5,537 nt of DNA from Planococcaceae bacterium UBA3370 (GTDB taxonomy: Bacteria > Bacillota > Bacilli > Bacillales_A > Planococcaceae): positions 11,808 through 17,344 of the forward strand of contig DEQI01000346.1 in assembly GCA_002360295.1 (NCBI GenBank), read 5' to 3'. Below are positions 5,338 through 5,537 of the stretch, in pieces. A program made the position numbers and the translations under genes. The notes under the pieces are model-generated. The model was given only the letters and a program-made list of their open reading frames with translations. It was not told the DNA's origin and made no database searches. The stretch's first letter is position 1, and each line of letters opens with the position of its first letter.

Positions 5338-5462
5338 GTGTCTAGCTCCAGCGCCTAGCCCCTCGAGGTCGCTTCAGCCCCTTAATCGAAAGCTGAAAAT
5401 ATGCTTTCAATACGGGCCTTCCAGCGCTTGTCGGGGCTGAACAAGGCGCTTGCGCTTTTCTT
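5338..5462. repeat. Intergenic Bacillaceae-type repeat with nested inverted repeats
   Basis: This stretch of about 125 bases is clearly GC-richer than its surroundings. It begins GTGTCTAGCTCCAGCGCC and ends GGCGCTTGCGCTTTTCTT; these end sequences are ones I recall from a multi-copy intergenic element in Bacillaceae genomes, not from a search. Nested arms are visible: AGCGCC (5350-5355) with GGCGCT (5445-5450), AGCCCC (5357-5362) with GGGGCT (5433-5438), GCCC (5377-5380) with GGGC (5414-5417), and GAAAGC (5388-5393) with GCTTTC (5403-5408). The whole can fold into one long imperfect hairpin. It has no credible reading frame. It may be a MITE- or REP-like element; its mobility and function are unproved. 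Confidence 0.7.
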
Positions 5463-5470
5463 ATTGATGC

Positions 5471-5486
5471 TTCCTTAATAAAGGAA
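5471..5486. repeat. Short hairpin after the intergenic repeat
   Basis: TTCCTT (5471-5476) and AAGGAA (5481-5486) form a 6-bp stem with a 4-base loop. No T-run follows on either strand. It is small enough to be chance. Confidence 0.3.
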
Positions 5487-5520
5487 AGGGAAACGGTGTC
5501 AACATCCGGGTGCTCAATCA

Positions 5521-5537
5521 TTATGTAGTCTACATAA
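5521..5537. promoter_or_regulatory. Perfect 17-base palindrome at the window edge
   Basis: TTATGTAGTCTACATAA has two perfect 8-base arms around a single central T. The size and perfection fit an operator for a dimeric regulator, probably of a gene to the right of the window. It does not match the dyad at 130-149, and I do not recognise the family. Confidence 0.45.

Overview
This is AT-rich DNA with strong AGGAGG-type ribosome sites, sigma-A-like promoters and U-tract terminators. That points to a low-GC Firmicute, most likely the Bacillaceae or a relative such as Lysinibacillus. A GC-richer intergenic repeat near the right end (5338-5462, beginning GTGTCTAGCTCCAGCGCC) supports this: I recall it, without having searched, as a multi-copy intergenic element of Bacillaceae genomes. 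All five real genes lie on the plus strand. No tRNA, rRNA, CRISPR array, insertion sequence or transposase is visible.

Left module (1-3395). The window opens on the terminator of an upstream gene (1-23). A good sigma-A promoter (92-120) follows, with a three-half-site operator (130-149) just past the predicted +1. These drive a GntR/HutC-type repressor with a UTRA ligand-binding domain (195-917). After a 216-base gap holding two AT-rich inverted repeats come a MatC-like/ion-transporter-superfamily permease (1134-2435) and a COG3618/amidohydrolase_2-type TIM-barrel hydrolase (2445-3212). These last two genes are tightly coupled. The hydrolase is followed, 139 bases later, by a long-stem terminator (3352-3395). 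The simplest reading is a substrate-inducible uptake-and-hydrolysis cassette: the permease imports a carboxylated compound, the hydrolase opens a lactone or similar bond in it, and the repressor senses the compound or its product. The substrate cannot be read from the sequence.

Middle gene (3428-4427). It has its own promoter and encodes a 297-residue protein with one N-terminal membrane helix. A central VDELWH...FTREY...F...HH block resembles the conserved core of GRDP-like (glycine-rich-domain-protein-like) proteins. The protein ends in a 27-residue tail made almost only of Ser, Cys and Gly. Its function is unknown, and it is the least ordinary gene here.

Right gene (4606-5241). This encodes a pentapeptide-repeat protein whose five-residue register runs unbroken for 32 repeats, predicting a right-handed quadrilateral beta-helix of about eight coils. 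Its leader (4428-4605) contains overlapping inverted repeats around a plausible promoter. It ends in a textbook terminator (5274-5300).

Right edge (5301-5537). No gene is seen. It holds the Bacillaceae repeat, a small hairpin, and a perfect 17-base palindrome that ends exactly at the window boundary, probably an operator for a gene outside.
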